Below, piece by piece: positions 51,898-59,131 of a DNA stretch of 64,000 nt. The DNA comes from Gammaproteobacteria bacterium (GTDB lineage: Bacteria; Pseudomonadota; Gammaproteobacteria; Pseudomonadales; Azotimanducaceae), in the NCBI GenBank assembly GCA_026708185.1, contig JAPOVK010000038.1, positions 36,870 to 100,869 of the forward strand. Direction: 5' to 3'. The notes beneath the pieces were generated by a model that was not told the origin of the DNA, searched no databases, and saw only the letters and a list, made by a program, of their open reading frames with translations. Position 1 is the first letter of the stretch, and the number at the start of each line of letters is the position of its first letter. The translations under genes and the position numbers were made by a program.

Positions 51898-52179
51898 ATG
51901 CGTCCATCGTTCAAAGTCATCGTTCAGCCGAGCTATTATGAAAGAGGCTGGCTCTACATACCGACCGCGTACGGCCACGACTTCCGCAGCGGTGAAATCA
52001 AGATCAGATTGCCCGAACGCGAGCTACCGGTTTACGCGGATGTCGACAAGGCACCAGGCCAGACGTGGACTCTGGGCGGTAGCGAGCTGCGCGACTGGTT
52101 CCGGGAGCAACTCCATGCGAAAGATGAGGTTCTTGTTCGAGTGCAAAGCACGTACTGCATTGATATTGCTCCGGTCTGA
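51898..52179 (+). CDS. Orphan 93-aa hypothetical protein
   Basis: A 93-aa protein with an ideal GGGAGG seven bases before the ATG. It is basic at the start (MRPSFKVIVQPSYYERGWLYIP) and beta-strand rich throughout (SGEIKIRLPERELPVYADV; WTLGGSELRDWF; KDEVLVRVQSTYCIDIAPV). The alternation suggests a small beta-barrel, perhaps like the B3/EcoRII-N or AbrB-type DNA-binding folds, but I cannot place it. It lies in the accessory island between the hicA remnant and the nuclease operon. Confidence 0.7.
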   Translation: MRPSFKVIVQPSYYERGWLYIPTAYGHDFRSGEIKIRLPERELPVYADVDKAPGQTWTLGGSELRDWFREQLHAKDEVLVRVQSTYCIDIAPV

Positions 52180-52446
52180 CGTAGACGTGCATCGCGTTTG
52201 AAACACCCATCTGGCATCCGGTAACGCCACCCGCTTTACCGTTGGAGTCGGGTGTCCCAACTCGATCAGCAGCACGCAAGAGGAATGGGGCCGGGGGCTC
52301 TACCAATCTCCCGAAGGGCAAATCAGTAACGTCGACACTCTCCGCGCTCTTAGGCTGGTGCGCTGCGGATGCCGCGAACGCACTTGGTGTCCGACTTTTG
52401 ATCCGATGCGGAAGGCCCTTGCCGATTGAGTGGGCGGCGTCCGGTA

Positions 52447-52914
52447 TTACGGGGGGCGGTTGGTCGCGGGCCAGGCGTCACGAAACCGGGTCCAATCGCG
52501 TCCCCCACAGATCACTGAGGTGCCCTGAAACCGGATCCGTAGCGTCCACTGCTTCCTGCCGATCGCCGCGCCCTGATACGTTGAGTACTCGTCGTGCAGG
52601 TGCCGTCGTGGCACGACGATGAAGTCTGACCAACGTTGGTCGCGGTAAACCGCGAAGATATAGGTCAACTCGGGTGTGTCCGGCGTAGTGGTTTGTGTGA
52701 TCGGCACGTTGAACCGCCCGACGTAGCACCGCTTCTGTTCCATTGCTCGGCTGGTTTTGACTTGAACACGAAGCACCTCGGACAGATCGCTCGCGATCAG
52801 GAGGTCGTCTCCCACATCGACTTCGGGTACCGCCACTTGCCAATGGCGAACGAGGAACTGAGAGATGACGGCATGTTCGCCGGCCTTGCCGGTGAAGAGG
52901 TCGCGGCGCGACAT
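52447..52914 (-). CDS. PD-(D/E)XK nuclease-like small protein
   Basis: A 155-aa protein with the layout of a PD-(D/E)XK endonuclease fold: Glu13 in GKAGEHAV, Asp36/Asp37 in DVGDDLLI, and Gln51-Val-Lys53 in LRVQVKTSR, the (D/E/Q)xK of strand 3. It continues with YIFAVYRDQRWSDFIVVPRRHL, an extra strand/helix seen in intron-associated or repair-type family members. The ATG at 52914 overlaps the stop of the 102-aa gene (TGATG), so both are made from one message. A restriction, repair or defence role is inferred only from the fold and location. Confidence 0.7.
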   Translation of the reverse strand: MSRRDLFTGKAGEHAVISQFLVRHWQVAVPEVDVGDDLLIASDLSEVLRVQVKTSRAMEQKRCYVGRFNVPITQTTTPDTPELTYIFAVYRDQRWSDFIVVPRRHLHDEYSTYQGAAIGRKQWTLRIRFQGTSVICGGRDWTRFRDAWPATNRPP

Positions 52915-53222
52915 CACATCGCCGCAGGATCAAAGTGCGCAAGCTCCCGTTTGGGATCTAGGAACTCAAGCGTGCCGCTTTGCTCAAGTTCCTCGCGTCC
53001 AAGACCGGTGAGAATTTCCGCGATTGTCCAGCGCAACTCTTCCTTGCCTAGAATGGAGACGAAGTCCTGTCGCGTGTCGCAGCTGATATACACGCTTCTT
53101 GGCAGCGGGGCATCGTCGGCGCGCCGGTCTCCGAGCAACTTCCGGCTGCGTGGCTCGAGCTCGAACGTGCATCCTGTAGCCTGCGTGCCGACGTAGATGG
53201 TCATCTTGGTTGCGGACTCCAT
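52914..53222 (-). CDS. Hypothetical 102-aa partner of the nuclease-like protein
   Basis: A 102-aa soluble protein, MTIYVGTQATGCTFELEPRS at its likely core start (ATG 53204, with GGAG 12 bases ahead; ATG 53222 is the longer option). The middle, PRSVYISCDTRQDFVSILG, and the end, EILTGLGREELEQSGTLEFLDP, suggest an alpha/beta fold without known motifs. I do not recognise it. It is the first gene of the pair, translationally coupled to the PD-(D/E)XK-like gene, which implies a joint function. Confidence 0.65.
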   Translation of the reverse strand: MESATKMTIYVGTQATGCTFELEPRSRKLLGDRRADDAPLPRSVYISCDTRQDFVSILGKEELRWTIAEILTGLGREELEQSGTLEFLDPKRELAHFDPAAM

Positions 53223-53317
53223 GCGCGGCCCCGACTGCGACGTCTCGTGAGTATACGCCGACCATCGATGCTGACCGCCTACTTGCGGGCCGCTTTTCCC
53301 GGTTACACTGCCTCCTG

Positions 53318-53701
53318 ATGTTCGCTCGAGCCGCCCCCGTCTTTCCTGTTGGCGATGTCAACGTCGCCGTCAAGTGGTACGTGAACAAGCTCGGCTTCAC
53401 CCCCGTCCACGTCAACGCAGACTTAAGTGGCGAGGCGAACTACGCCATCGTCAGACTCGGCGATGTCGAGATTCATCTGCTCCAGAACGGATTCGAGGGC
53501 GAGCCCGTGCGGAGCCCGGCCGAAGCCATGTTCACGATGCGCGGATCGATCGACGACGTCGACGAACTGTGCAAGCATTGCGTGGAATCGGGGCTGGTCT
53601 TTCTGCGCGAACTGGCGGATCAGCCTTGGGGCGCGCGCGACTTCACGGTGCTCGATCCGGACGGCAATCGGATCTGGATTGCCGTGTCATCGCGCGACTG
53701 A
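53318..53701 (+). CDS. VOC-family (glyoxalase/bleomycin-resistance) protein
   Basis: A 127-aa single-unit VOC protein. PVFPVGDVNVAVKWYVNKLGF at residues 7-27 is the canonical beta-alpha start, VEIHLLQNG forms the metal strand, and DQPWGARDFTVLDPDGNRIWIA near the end contains the W-G-x-R-[DE]-F-x-v-x-D-P-[DS]-G-N motif. The likely metal ligands are the His of EIHLL and a C-terminal acidic residue. Similar proteins act as glyoxalases, dioxygenases or bleomycin-binding proteins. It begins downstream of, and divergent from, the nuclease operon. Confidence 0.88.
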   Translation: MFARAAPVFPVGDVNVAVKWYVNKLGFTPVHVNADLSGEANYAIVRLGDVEIHLLQNGFEGEPVRSPAEAMFTMRGSIDDVDELCKHCVESGLVFLRELADQPWGARDFTVLDPDGNRIWIAVSSRD

Positions 53702-53718
53702 ACCGCGCCCTCAAGTCT

Positions 53719-54417
53719 CTACCAGTTCTCCCCGAACGGCCGGATCGTCACGTCGAAACTCCATGCGCTCCTCGGCTGGTGTGCCAGGTGCCACACTTCG
53801 CCGGCGATGTCGGCGGGCTTGCAGTAGAAGTCGTCCGGACGGTCGGGCGACCGACGCCGGGTCCAGGCGAGGTCGATCACCGCATCGATGGCGACATAGC
53901 CAACGTGTACGCCCTTCGGTCCGAGCGAGCGTGCCATGGACTCGGCGAGGATGCGCTGTGCCGCCTTGGTGGGCGCAAAGCCGGCGAATGTCGGCTTGCC
54001 GCGATACGCGGCCGTGTTGCCGGTGCAGATGATGGCGCCGTGGCCGCGCTCCACCATGGCCGGTGCAAGAAGTTGACCGAGGCGCAGCAGCGCGAGGGTG
54101 TTCACGGCGAAGTTGCGCTCGAGGACCTCGGGCGCGATGTCCATGAACTCCCCGAAGGCACCACCCACCGCGTTGTGGACGACGACGTCGGCTGGGCCGA
54201 GTTCGTCGTTGACGCGCGCGACGACATGCGAGAGCGCCTCGCCATCGGTGACGTCGCAGGCGAAGGGGTGGGCGTTGGCCATCTCGTCGGCGAGTTCGTC
54301 CAAGCGCTCGACGCTGCGGGCCAGCATGGCCACCGCGTAGTCGCCCGCGAAACGGCGTACGATCGCCGCCCCGGTTCCCGGTCCGACCCCCGTTACCAAG
54401 CACACTGGCCTTGCCAT
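53719..54417 (-). CDS. SDR-family protein with Phe in place of the catalytic Tyr
   Basis: A 232-aa short-chain dehydrogenase-like protein. VTGVGPGTGAAI (residues 8-19) is the NAD(P) loop (TGxxxGxG), VVVHNAVGG near 77 corresponds to NNAG, and TGNTAAYRG near 128 holds the position of the catalytic Ser (Thr). The YxxxK motif reads FAPTK, so the general acid Tyr is replaced by Phe while Lys is kept. Such proteins may be weakly active or non-enzymatic. Its start at 54417 lies 44 bp from the divergent avidin-like gene. Confidence 0.85.
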   Translation of the reverse strand: MARPVCLVTGVGPGTGAAIVRRFAGDYAVAMLARSVERLDELADEMANAHPFACDVTDGEALSHVVARVNDELGPADVVVHNAVGGAFGEFMDIAPEVLERNFAVNTLALLRLGQLLAPAMVERGHGAIICTGNTAAYRGKPTFAGFAPTKAAQRILAESMARSLGPKGVHVGYVAIDAVIDLAWTRRRSPDRPDDFYCKPADIAGEVWHLAHQPRSAWSFDVTIRPFGENW

Positions 54418-54460
54418 CGCTATGCTGTCCCTTCTTCTCGCGACGAGGGCGCGTAGTGTG

Positions 54461-54814
54461 ATGGAACTCAGCGGCGATTGGGAGAACCAGAACGGCTCCG
54501 TGCTCAGCATCGGCCGGATCGAGGATGGCGCGTTCAACGGCCGTTTTGTCTCCGCGAAGGGTCGAGCAGCGAGGGACCGGAGCTATCCCGTGGCCGGCGT
54601 CGCCAACGGGTCGTTGGTGGCGTTCGCGGTGAACTTCGCCGACGGAGACGACAACTTGTGCTCCATCTCCAACTTCACCGGTCGCGTGGAAGACGGCGTC
54701 CTGCACACCGTCTGGGTGCTGGCGCGAGCGTTCGAGGACAGTGAGCGGACCAAGGCGACGCAGCCGTGGAATACCTTCCTCGTGAATGCCGACCGCTTCG
54801 AAAGGCGTCGCTAA
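54461..54814 (+). CDS. Avidin/streptavidin-family protein
   Basis: A 117-aa beta-barrel protein. By eye alignment with streptavidin: SGDWENQNGSVL keeps the biotin-ring residues Asn23 and Ser27; GRFVSAKG aligns with the Tyr43/Ser45 strand (Tyr to Phe); FAVNF aligns with the Trp79 strand (Phe); CSISNFTG keeps Ser88; HTVWVLARAF keeps Trp108; QPWNTFLVNADRF keeps Trp120 and Asp128. Biotin binding is therefore plausible but may be weaker. No signal peptide is evident from ATG 54461; ATG 54422 would add 13 residues (LSLLLATRARSV) and also gives no clear signal. Confidence 0.85.
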   Translation: MELSGDWENQNGSVLSIGRIEDGAFNGRFVSAKGRAARDRSYPVAGVANGSLVAFAVNFADGDDNLCSISNFTGRVEDGVLHTVWVLARAFEDSERTKATQPWNTFLVNADRFERRR

Positions 54815-54863
54815 CGGTGCGGCGTGGTATGTTCGACGCGGGTTTTGATCCAGGGAGCTAAGA

Positions 54864-55493
54864 ATGGCCGACGAGCCCGGCATCTTCGAGATCATGTACA
54901 ACTGCCGCGCGATGCGGCGACTGAAGCCGGACCCCGTGCCGGAGGAGTTGCTGCTGAAGCTCGTCGATGCCGGCAACCAGGGGCCGACAGGCTCCAATGC
55001 GCAGGGCGTGCGCTGGATCATCGTGCGCGACGCGGAGCAGCGGGAGAGGCTCGCCGAACTCAACAAGGCCGCAGTGACGCGCTACGCCGCCCCGGACTCG
55101 GGGCGTGCCGCGGCGCTGCCGCACCAGGCCACAGACAAGCGCATCCGCATGCTCGACGCCGTGCTTTGGCAAGCCGAGCATATGCAGGACATTCCCGCAC
55201 TCGTCATCGCCTGCTACGAGTTCCCGCAGCCTGTCGCCGGCCAGTCGGCGGGCGGTGGCGGCTCCGTCTGGCCCGCCGTCCAGAACCTGTTGCTGGCGGC
55301 CCGCGCCCTTGGGCTCGGCGCCGCGCCGACGACGTTGGGGCTGTCCAACCGCGCTGCGGCCCGCGAAGTGCTCGCCTTGCCGGACAACATGGAAGCGTAC
55401 TGCCTGATCCCCGTCGGGTACCCCATGGGCAGATTCGGCCCGGTGACGCGGTTGCCTGTGGAACAGACCGTGCGCTGGGACCGCTGGGATTAG
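54864..55493 (+). CDS. Nitroreductase-family FMN oxidoreductase
   Basis: A 209-aa nitroreductase-type flavoprotein. The N-terminal NCRAMRRLKPDPVPEELLLKLVDAGNQGPTGSNAQGVRWIIV (residues ~13-54) contains the R-R-x-K and the P-x2-S-N-x-Q FMN-phosphate signature. SVWPAVQNLLLAARALGLGA near 125 is the second family block, and VGYPMGRFGPVTR closes the fold. It would reduce nitro, enone or quinone compounds with NAD(P)H. GGGAG sits seven bases before the ATG. The GPH symporter gene starts 24 bp downstream. Confidence 0.92.
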   Translation: MADEPGIFEIMYNCRAMRRLKPDPVPEELLLKLVDAGNQGPTGSNAQGVRWIIVRDAEQRERLAELNKAAVTRYAAPDSGRAAALPHQATDKRIRMLDAVLWQAEHMQDIPALVIACYEFPQPVAGQSAGGGGSVWPAVQNLLLAARALGLGAAPTTLGLSNRAAAREVLALPDNMEAYCLIPVGYPMGRFGPVTRLPVEQTVRWDRWD

Positions 55494-55517
55494 CCACCAC
55501 CCCGACGAGATAGCGCC

Positions 55518-57011
55518 ATGCCGAACGGCGTGACGGCAAGGACCGCAGCGCCGCCTGCTCCTCGCGGCAAGGTCTCGCTCGGCACCAAGCTCGCGTTCTC
55601 GAGCGGCGCGCTCGAAGAGGCGATGATCGGTGCCGCCGGCATTGCCACGATGGTGTTCTACAACCAGGTCCTCGGCGTCGATCCGTGGTTGTGCGGCATG
55701 GTGTTCTTCGTTGCGAGCGTCGTCGACGCCGTCTCCGATCCCCTTGTCGGTTCGCTAACCGACAACTTCCACTCCCGCTGGGGGCGTCGCCACCCGTTCA
55801 TGCTGCTCGCGGTCCTGCCGCTCGCCCTGGCCTTCTACCTGATGTACGCGCCGCCAGCGGACTTGAGCGAGTTGCAGTACTTCTGGTGGTTCCTCGGCAC
55901 GATGGTACTGCTGCGGCTCGGCAAGACGTTCTACGCGATCCCCCACGATGCACTCGGTGCCGAGTTGACCGACGACTACCACGAGCGTACTTCCGTGTTC
56001 GGCTACAACTCGGTGGCGGGCTTGGCGGCTAGCGCCGCGCTCGGCGTTGCCGTCCTCGTGGTGATCTTCCCGTCCACGAGCGAGTACGAGAACGGCCTCC
56101 TGAATCCGGACCAGTATCCGGTACTCGCCCTGTTCGGCGCGGCGTGGATCGCGGTGACGCTGTTCATCTGCGTCATCGGCACGCGGAATCAGATCCCTAA
56201 CCTCCACCGCGTCGATCGCGAGAAGGTGCGCGTCGCAGCCTATTTGAGCGACCTGTTCGTGCTGATCAAGAGTCGCTCGTACATCTCCGTCTGCGCCGCC
56301 TGGTTGGTGATGGCGACTTCCGGCGGAATCCTCGCAGTTGTCGCGACGTACACATTCATCTACTGCTACGAGCTTTCCACCGAGACGCTGACGTTGCAGC
56401 GCTTCGTCGCCATCCCGGGAATCCTGGTGGCCATACCCCTTGCGAGCTACTTGACACGCGTACTCGACAAGAAGATGACCGTGGTCTACACCTGCATCGT
56501 CTGCGCGACCTTCGTCGGCCTGCCCCACTTCCTGCGCATGATCGGCGCCTTCCCCGACAACGACTCGGTGTGGCTGGTCCCGATGCTGTTCGGCAGCTTG
56601 CTGATCGGGCTGCTCGCGCTGCCCGTCGTGCCGATCGCCATAGACTCGCAGTTGGTCGATGTCGCCGACGAGTTCGAGTACAAGACCGGGCGCCGCGCCG
56701 AGGGCGTGGTGTTCTCCATCCGCTCCTTCGCGATCAAGGCGACGGTCGGCATCGGTGGCCTGGTCGGCGGGTTCGGATTGGAGATCATCGACTTCCCGGA
56801 GGACGCTTCCGCCGAGACCCTCACGCCAGAGGTGTTGAATGGACTCCTGTTCATGACCGGCCCGTTGTACTGGATCATCGTGTTCAGCGGCATGCTGTTC
56901 ATGGCGCTCTACAATCTCAACCGCACGCGGCACGATGAGATCATGGCGGTTCTCGAAGTGCGCCGAGCGGCACGCCAGGATCCTCAGGCCGCCGCTGGCG
57001 TGGGGACGTAG
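55518..57011 (+). CDS. GPH-family (glycoside/pentoside/hexuronide:cation) symporter
   Basis: A 497-aa inner-membrane transporter with 12 hydrophobic segments. LAFSSGALEEAMIGAAG at the first helix and VDAVSDPLVGSLTDNFHSRWGRRHPFML near residue 75 are the GPH/MelB signature; KTFYAIPHDALGAELTDDYHERT near 140 is the second. It transports a sugar, sugar acid or related solute with H+ or Na+. It follows the nitroreductase at 24 bp. The solute cannot be told from sequence. Confidence 0.92.
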   Translation: MPNGVTARTAAPPAPRGKVSLGTKLAFSSGALEEAMIGAAGIATMVFYNQVLGVDPWLCGMVFFVASVVDAVSDPLVGSLTDNFHSRWGRRHPFMLLAVLPLALAFYLMYAPPADLSELQYFWWFLGTMVLLRLGKTFYAIPHDALGAELTDDYHERTSVFGYNSVAGLAASAALGVAVLVVIFPSTSEYENGLLNPDQYPVLALFGAAWIAVTLFICVIGTRNQIPNLHRVDREKVRVAAYLSDLFVLIKSRSYISVCAAWLVMATSGGILAVVATYTFIYCYELSTETLTLQRFVAIPGILVAIPLASYLTRVLDKKMTVVYTCIVCATFVGLPHFLRMIGAFPDNDSVWLVPMLFGSLLIGLLALPVVPIAIDSQLVDVADEFEYKTGRRAEGVVFSIRSFAIKATVGIGGLVGGFGLEIIDFPEDASAETLTPEVLNGLLFMTGPLYWIIVFSGMLFMALYNLNRTRHDEIMAVLEVRRAARQDPQAAAGVGT

Positions 57012-57018
57012 CAACGAA

Positions 57019-57699
57019 ATGCGGGTTTGGGACGTCCATCCCGGCTACCTCGACCGTCAGCGCCTGCTTGGCGAGCACCGCGAACTGCACGGTGTCGTGG
57101 CCGTCACGACCCGTGGCCGGAACGGCTATGCCGCGCACCCGGAGACGAAGCGCTGGTCGGGTCTGGGTTGGGCTTGCACGATGCGCCATCGCCTGCTGGC
57201 GGCGGAGATGGCGTTCCGCGGCTATCGCGATCGCACGCCGTTGCGGCTGCGGCGGGCTCCAGGTCGATGGCCGACGACATTCGTCGACGAACCAGTCGTG
57301 CAGTTCGGCTTGCTCGCGGATAAGTACGCGGAAGAGCGGCGGGGCCGGATTCCGTTGCCGAAGTCGGCGCAGGAACTGTGGGCCCAGCACAAGTACTCCG
57401 TGCTGGCACGAAGCCAGGCGGTATACCGGGACCTCGGTGTTCGCGTAAGCACGCTGCCGCGTGCCGAGATGGCCGAACTCGCCGTCGAACTCGTAGGCTG
57501 GCTGCGAAAACCACCTTCGGCCGGGAATATGCGCAACGCCCTGCAGCACATGTGGGGCCATGTAGAGACCGCACCGGGCAGTTTCGAGGGCTGCTCGCCC
57601 GGGACGGCGTTGAAGCGAGTCCAGCGCGCGGCCTTGTCGGAGAACAACCGCTACCTCCTCGAGCAGACCGCCCTGACCGAACTCGGTCCCTGGATGTAA
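57019..57699 (+). CDS. Pyrimidine-dimer DNA glycosylase-like domain plus DUF1722
   Basis: A 226-aa protein with two parts. Residues 1-110 resemble the T4 endonuclease V-type family (MRVWDVHPGYLDRQRLLGEHRELHG; YAAHPETKRWSGLGWACTMRHRLLAAEM), which incises DNA at UV-induced pyrimidine dimers. Residues ~120-225 match the DUF1722/YbgA pattern (WAQHKYSVLARSQAVYRDLG; WLRKPPSAGNMRNALQHMWGHVE). In the family the catalytic N-terminus is T or M-T; here it is M-R-V, so the start residue may be processed or the activity differ. It begins 7 bp after the GPH stop. Confidence 0.8.
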   Translation: MRVWDVHPGYLDRQRLLGEHRELHGVVAVTTRGRNGYAAHPETKRWSGLGWACTMRHRLLAAEMAFRGYRDRTPLRLRRAPGRWPTTFVDEPVVQFGLLADKYAEERRGRIPLPKSAQELWAQHKYSVLARSQAVYRDLGVRVSTLPRAEMAELAVELVGWLRKPPSAGNMRNALQHMWGHVETAPGSFEGCSPGTALKRVQRAALSENNRYLLEQTALTELGPWM

Positions 57700-57730
57700 C
57701 CTTCGCGGCAACGGGGCGCGCGGGAAGACC

Positions 57731-59131
57731 ATGATCAAGAACCTGTCCCGCTGGGTGGCGGGCATGGCGGCGCTCGGCATGGCGACGCAGTCGATGGCCC
57801 AGGCCGACGGCCGTTGGGAAGGCCACATCGAGATCCCCGGCGCACCACTGCATGTGAAGATCGCGCTCGAGCAGGATGCCGACGCGTGGCAAGGGACCAT
57901 CGACATCCCGGCGCAAGGGGCCGTGGCACTGCCGCTGTCCGGGATCGCGGTTGGCACTGCGGACGACGATGGGCAACGCGTCGAGTTCGCCATCCGCGGC
58001 GTGCCCGGACAGCCGACGTTCCGGGGTCGCCTTGAAGGCGGCGAGATCCGTGGGCGTTTCGAGCAGGCCGGCGCCAGCTTCCCATTCCGTCTGGGCCGGC
58101 AAGCGGTGGCGTTGGCGCGCCCGCAGGAGCCGCGCCCGCCGTTCCCGTATGCGAGCGAGAACGTTCGTTTCGAGAGCGGCGCGGTGCGGCTCGCCGGCAC
58201 GCTGACCATTCCGCCGGGCGAGGGCCCGTTCGTCGCCGTCTTGCTGATCTCGGGGAGCGGCCTCCAGGATCGTGACCAGACTCTCTTCGGGCACAAGCCG
58301 TTCTGGGTGCTCGCCGACCACCTGAGCCGCGCCGGGATCGCGGTGTTGCGCGTGGACGATGCCGGCACGGGTCAATCCGAAGCGCATCCGAGTCCGCCGA
58401 CGCTCGAGGATTTCGCCGCCGATGCCGATGCCGGGGTCGACTTCCTGCGTGCCGACGCCCGCATCGGCACCGTGGGGCTGATCGGCCACAGCGAGGGCGG
58501 CGCGGTGGCGCCCCTGTTGGCGAGCCGCCGCGACGACATTGGCTTTGTCGTGCTGCTGGCGGCACCGGGCGTCCCGGGCGACGAGCTGATGCGCCGTCAG
58601 AACGAGCGTATCTACGCGGCCCTCGGATTCGGCGCGAATCGCCGCGACCGACTGCTGGGCTTACTGGACCGGCTCTTCGCGATGCTCAAATCGGATGCGT
58701 CGGTCACCACGGCGACACCGCAGGTCGAAGCCATCGTCCGGGAACAGATGCAAGCCAACGGTGTGCCGCCCGCGGAGCAACAGGACGCCCAGGTGAGTGC
58801 GGCGGCGGCCCAGGCTCTTGCGCCCGCGATGCGAGCGTTCCTGCGATACGACCCGCGACCGGCGTTGACGCGCACGCGCGTCCCGGTGCTGGCGCTGAAC
58901 GGCGAGCGCGACGTTCAGGTGGATGCGGAGCAGAATCTGCCCGCGATCCGGGCAGCCCTTGCCGACGCGGACAACGGCGACGTGGAGACGCATCGGCTGC
59001 CTGGCTTGAATCACCTTTTCCAGACGGCAGTTTCCGGCCTGCCGAACGAGTACGGCGTGCTCGAAGAGACCATGGCGCCTTTGGTTCTGGATGGCATCCG
59101 GGACTGGATCCTCGCGCGGGCGGGCCGGTGA
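57731..59131 (+). CDS. Exported alpha/beta hydrolase
   Basis: A 466-aa protein with a signal peptide (MIKNLSRWVAGMAALGMATQSMA-Q). An N-terminal beta-rich domain of ~130 aa precedes an alpha/beta-hydrolase fold: oxyanion-region LLISGSGLQDRDQT near 170, nucleophile Ser in LIGHSEGGAVAPLLA near 252, and the late acid/His with GERDVQVDAEQNLPAIRAAL and GLNHLFQ near residue 425. Related proteins are annotated as dienelactone-hydrolase-like or X-Pro-peptidase-like; substrate unknown. GGGAAG precedes the ATG. Its stop overlaps the next GTG (GTGA). Confidence 0.88.
   Translation: MIKNLSRWVAGMAALGMATQSMAQADGRWEGHIEIPGAPLHVKIALEQDADAWQGTIDIPAQGAVALPLSGIAVGTADDDGQRVEFAIRGVPGQPTFRGRLEGGEIRGRFEQAGASFPFRLGRQAVALARPQEPRPPFPYASENVRFESGAVRLAGTLTIPPGEGPFVAVLLISGSGLQDRDQTLFGHKPFWVLADHLSRAGIAVLRVDDAGTGQSEAHPSPPTLEDFAADADAGVDFLRADARIGTVGLIGHSEGGAVAPLLASRRDDIGFVVLLAAPGVPGDELMRRQNERIYAALGFGANRRDRLLGLLDRLFAMLKSDASVTTATPQVEAIVREQMQANGVPPAEQQDAQVSAAAAQALAPAMRAFLRYDPRPALTRTRVPVLALNGERDVQVDAEQNLPAIRAALADADNGDVETHRLPGLNHLFQTAVSGLPNEYGVLEETMAPLVLDGIRDWILARAGR

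Noticed and set aside
51134..51907. 257-aa minus-strand frame containing the HicA core
   Set aside because: The HicA-like core is real but the rest of the frame is antisense to the Eis-like gene and not HicA-like; treated as part of a frameshifted pseudogene.
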